The notes beneath the pieces are model-generated. The model saw only the letters and a list, made by a program, of their open reading frames with translations, had not been told where the DNA came from and made no database searches. A stretch of DNA of 30,480 nucleotides from positions 1 to 30,480 of IMG/VR virus record IMGVR_UViG_3300037321_000105; one strand, 5' to 3'. This DNA comes from a virus. Made by a program: the position numbers and the translations under genes. Below are positions 27,911-30,480 of the stretch, piece after piece. Positions within the stretch are counted from its first letter, which is position 1. Every line of letters starts with the position of its first letter.

Positions 27911-29572
27911 ATGCGAGAGCTAGTTAAGGCTGATGCCCATAACAGGCACCTAAGCCTGGGCTGGTTTGCCATTTGGTGGATGGAAACATTTTGTGTGCAT
28001 GGCCCTGGTGACGTTCAGGGCCAAGACGTTGAACTGGATGATGAATGGGCCAAGTTCATTATTGATTGCTACGCGCTGGGCGAGGATGGCCGGCGTCTTT
28101 ATGATTCCGTTTTTCTCTCACGCGCTAAGGGCCGCGCCAAGTCTGAACTGGCCGGGTTCATTGTTCTCTTTGAGGCGCTGGGACCGGCAAGGTTCTCCCA
28201 TTTCTCGGATGGGACAGACCTCTATGAGCGTGACGGCTTTTCCTACCAGTACGCGGTGGGGGAAGTTGTGGGGAGAAACGTCACAGCGCCTGTGATCCGT
28301 TGCCTAGCGACTGAGGAAGGGCAGGCGGGCAACACATACGACAACGTATATTTCAACCTCACTGAGGGTCCACTGGCGGCTGGTTTGCCACGGGATGCCG
28401 CGGGGCTGACACGCATTTTTTTGCCAGGCAATGGCGAGATTATTCCGTCAACTGCCAGCAATAGCGCCAAAGATGGCGGCAAGGAAACCATGGTGGTGTT
28501 TGACGAAACCCACCTGTACACCCGGCCAGAGCTGAAACGTATGTATCAGACCGTTAGACGAAATCTTGCTAAACGAAAAATGGCTGAACCGTGGTCCCTC
28601 GAAACCAGCACCATGTATTTGCCGGGGGAAGAAAGTGTGGCTGAGGCCACCCACAAACTGGCCCAAAAAATTGTGGAGGGTAAAACGTCACGCCAGCGGT
28701 TGTTGTTTGACCACCGCCAGGCGGATCCAGACATTGACTTAGGTGATGAAGCCCAGGTCATTGCGGGATTGCGTGAGGCGTATGGGCCGTTTGCTGACGT
28801 CATGGATTTGGACCGCATTGTGTCTGAAATTTATGACCCCCGGAATGAGCCGGAGGATTCCCGCCGCTACTATTTCAACCAGCCCACCAGCGCCAAAGAT
28901 GCGTTTTTGTCTGCCCCTGAGTGGACCGCGCGCTATAAGCCGCTGGAAATTGCCAACGGTGAAGAAATCACTTTGGGCTTTGACGGCTCACGCAAACGTT
29001 CTAAGGGCGTGACAGACGCCACAGCACTGGTGGGGTGCCGTGTTTCAGACGGTCACGTTTTTGAGGTTCGCATTTGGGAGCAACCAGATGGTCCTCGCGG
29101 CGAGGACTGGGAAGTGCCTGTTGCTGAAGTTGACTTTGAGGTTCGCAAAGCCCATGAAACGTACAAGGTTGTGGGAATGTTTGCGGATCCTGCCAAGTGG
29201 GAGTCATACATTGCCCAGTGGGAATCAGACTTTGGCCGCAAATATAAAGTGAAGGCGAGCCTGTCCCACCCTATTGAATGGTGGATGACTGGCAACAGGT
29301 CACATTTGGTGGTGCGTGCGGTGCAACAATTCCAAGACGCTGTGATTGATGGGGAGCTAACCCATGATGGTTCACTGGCGTTGACCCGGCACATTTTGAA
29401 CGCCCGCAGACGTGTTGGCCGTTCTGGTATGAGCATTTCCAAAGAACACCCTGATTCCAGGAACAAGATTGATGGCGCGGTGAGCGCAGTTCTGGCCTTC
29501 CAGGCAAGGTTGCAAGCTTTGTCTAAAGGGGAGGCCACAAAAAACACATTCGTGCCCCGCCGTATTCGTTAG
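27911..29572 (+). CDS. terL: Terminase large subunit
   Basis: A 553-residue motor-nuclease that pumps DNA into the capsid and cuts it. Walker A is divergent (SRAKGRAKSE at 70-79), Walker B is VVFDETH with D198-E199, and the RNase-H-like nuclease acids are D358 (LGFDGSRKRSKG), D426 (FADPAKW) and D521 (KIDGAVSA). The frame is open upstream to 27683, and ATG 27860 is possible, but ATG 27911 has the repeated leader and a ribosome site. Length and layout match actinophage terminases. It is followed by the portal gene with AGGAGA across its stop. Confidence 0.93.
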   Translation: MRELVKADAHNRHLSLGWFAIWWMETFCVHGPGDVQGQDVELDDEWAKFIIDCYALGEDGRRLYDSVFLSRAKGRAKSELAGFIVLFEALGPARFSHFSDGTDLYERDGFSYQYAVGEVVGRNVTAPVIRCLATEEGQAGNTYDNVYFNLTEGPLAAGLPRDAAGLTRIFLPGNGEIIPSTASNSAKDGGKETMVVFDETHLYTRPELKRMYQTVRRNLAKRKMAEPWSLETSTMYLPGEESVAEATHKLAQKIVEGKTSRQRLLFDHRQADPDIDLGDEAQVIAGLREAYGPFADVMDLDRIVSEIYDPRNEPEDSRRYYFNQPTSAKDAFLSAPEWTARYKPLEIANGEEITLGFDGSRKRSKGVTDATALVGCRVSDGHVFEVRIWEQPDGPRGEDWEVPVAEVDFEVRKAHETYKVVGMFADPAKWESYIAQWESDFGRKYKVKASLSHPIEWWMTGNRSHLVVRAVQQFQDAVIDGELTHDGSLALTRHILNARRRVGRSGMSISKEHPDSRNKIDGAVSAVLAFQARLQALSKGEATKNTFVPRRIR

Positions 29573-29581
29573 GAGAATTTT

Positions 29582-30480
29582 ATGGCTACCGAGTTCAGTC
29601 CTGGTCAGTTGAAAATGTTTAAGGCTCTGTCAAAATTGCAGGGCGAGCTAAACGTTTTGGAGCGTTACCACAGTGGGGATGCCCCTTTGCCTGAAGGCGC
29701 AAAAGGGCAGAATAAGGCGTTCAGCGCGTTCCAGCGCAAAGCCCGTTTGAACATGGCAGAAATGGTTGTTTCGGCTATAGAAGAACGTATGCGCATTGGC
29801 GGGTTTCGCACCGGCGCTGACGATGACGAAAATGGGGACTTAGAGGCCCGCCGTCTGTGGAAAGCCAGCAACCTTGCTGTGGGATCATCAGACCTTCACA
29901 CCATGCTCCTAAAATTTGGCACCGCTTACGCCATTGTGGGCAAGCCAGAGGGTGAAGAATACCCTGTGGTGACTGTCGAGGATCCGCGCCAGGTGTACGC
30001 GGCCACCAGCCCCACAAACGCTAACAAGGTGACGGCGGCAATCAAGGTGTTCAGTGAAGATGACTTTCACTACGCATATTTTTATTACCCAGAAACCATT
30101 GAGGTGTACAGAAAGCCCACAAGCTCAGGCCACGGTGGGGTTTACAAATCTGATGGCTGGGCGTTGCTCTCTGACGGTTTGAGGGCAAACGTTCTGGGCC
30201 AAATGCCTGTGGTGAAATTTACTAATAAAGATTCCGCTGGCGAGTACCAAAAGCACACAGATTTGCTGGACCGGATCAACCACATGATTTTGCAACGGCT
30301 GGTCATCGTGACCACTCAGGCGTTCAGGCAACGTGTCCTCAAGGGCGATTTTTCCACCCATGATTCTGAAGGCAACGAGATTGACTATGAAGGCGTGTTT
30401 GATTCTTCAGCGGGTTCTTTGTGGATGATTCCAGAGGGTGCTGAGGTTTCTGAGCTGGGCCAGGCTGATATTTCAGGAAT
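29582..30480 (+). CDS. Portal protein, N-terminal part (continues at 1-622)
   Basis: The first 299 residues of the portal, running off the window. It starts MATEFSPGQLKMFKALSKLQ, with AGGAGA six bases upstream. VVTVEDPRQVYAATSPTNAN near residue 125 and MPVVKFTN near 206 are typical of SPP1-type actinophage portals. Past 30298 it repeats the start of the window, and the joined gene is 445 residues. One of the two mismatches in the overlap changes residue S to P (base 30353 versus 56); the other is silent. Confidence 0.9.
   Translation, partial: MATEFSPGQLKMFKALSKLQGELNVLERYHSGDAPLPEGAKGQNKAFSAFQRKARLNMAEMVVSAIEERMRIGGFRTGADDDENGDLEARRLWKASNLAVGSSDLHTMLLKFGTAYAIVGKPEGEEYPVVTVEDPRQVYAATSPTNANKVTAAIKVFSEDDFHYAYFYYPETIEVYRKPTSSGHGGVYKSDGWALLSDGLRANVLGQMPVVKFTNKDSAGEYQKHTDLLDRINHMILQRLVIVTTQAFRQRVLKGDFSTHDSEGNEIDYEGVFDSSAGSLWMIPEGAEVSELGQADISG
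30298..30480 (+). repeat. Terminal 183-bp overlap with bases 1-183 (genome closure)
   Basis: Bases 30298-30480 match 1-183 except at 30322 (G versus A at 25) and 30353 (T versus C at 56). The frame is unbroken across the join. This is what an assembled circular or terminally redundant phage genome looks like, with two variants in the population rather than a true long repeat. Confidence 0.9.

Noticed and set aside
1-30480. CRISPR arrays, insertion sequences, integrase or attachment sites
   Set aside because: No regular spaced repeats, no transposase or integrase motifs and no tRNA-like att core were seen.

Overview
The window is one complete siphovirus (long-tailed phage) genome, opened inside the portal gene. 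The last 183 bases (30298-30480) repeat the first 183 with two mismatches. Joining them gives a circular map of about 30,297 bp in which the split portal ORF closes in frame at 445 codons. Families such as ReqiPepy6 Gp37-like tail protein, ERF, YqaJ exonuclease, a TerS/TerL/portal/MuF order, many GTG/TTG starts, 4-base stop/start overlaps and a probable leaderless gene all fit a phage of an actinobacterium. A small tail protein (13894-14280) of a type I associate with aquatic phages suggests a freshwater or marine host. That host guess is inference only. I found no integrase, tRNA or CRISPR array.

Layout, all on + unless stated. Packaging and head (26090-4446 through the join): packaging-type HNH, primase-polymerase, TerS, a tiny minus-strand gene, TerL, portal, a MuF-metallopeptidase fusion, a small ORF, scaffold and major capsid. 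Neck and tail (4537-14280): connector and neck proteins, major tail protein followed by a strong terminator, G and G-T chaperones made by -1 frameshifting, an inserted HNH endonuclease, tape measure, Dit, Gp37-like protein and four distal tail or adhesin proteins. Lysis (14267-15785): M23 endolysin with peptidoglycan-binding repeats and two small membrane proteins. Then come a tiny transcription unit (15795-15983), terminators and a minus-strand helix-turn-helix regulator (16175-16426).

The early region (16571-25700) is a tightly overlapped string of about 30 mostly tiny genes. It carries a self-contained recombination and replication set: YqaJ exonuclease, ERF annealase, Hjc-like resolvase, HNH protein, replication-initiator-like winged-helix protein and SSB. 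There is no polymerase of the usual families and no helicase, so the phage probably borrows the host replisome. The small Prim-Pol at 26550 is the only primase candidate.

The points most worth a second look are: (1) the HNH gene that took over the tape-measure start and rebuilt a second near-identical start at its 3' end; (2) a duplicated hairpin/SD leader in front of both terminase genes, with a 46-residue minus-strand gene and its own terminator between them; (3) the MuF-HELGH peptidase fusion with a coupled 91-residue ORF; (4) three small genes disrupted by a 1-base deletion, a 7-bp tandem duplication and a 13-bp tandem duplication, all in 2.6 kb; (5) a possible leaderless primase transcript; (6) a short promoter-peptide-terminator unit after the lysis genes.
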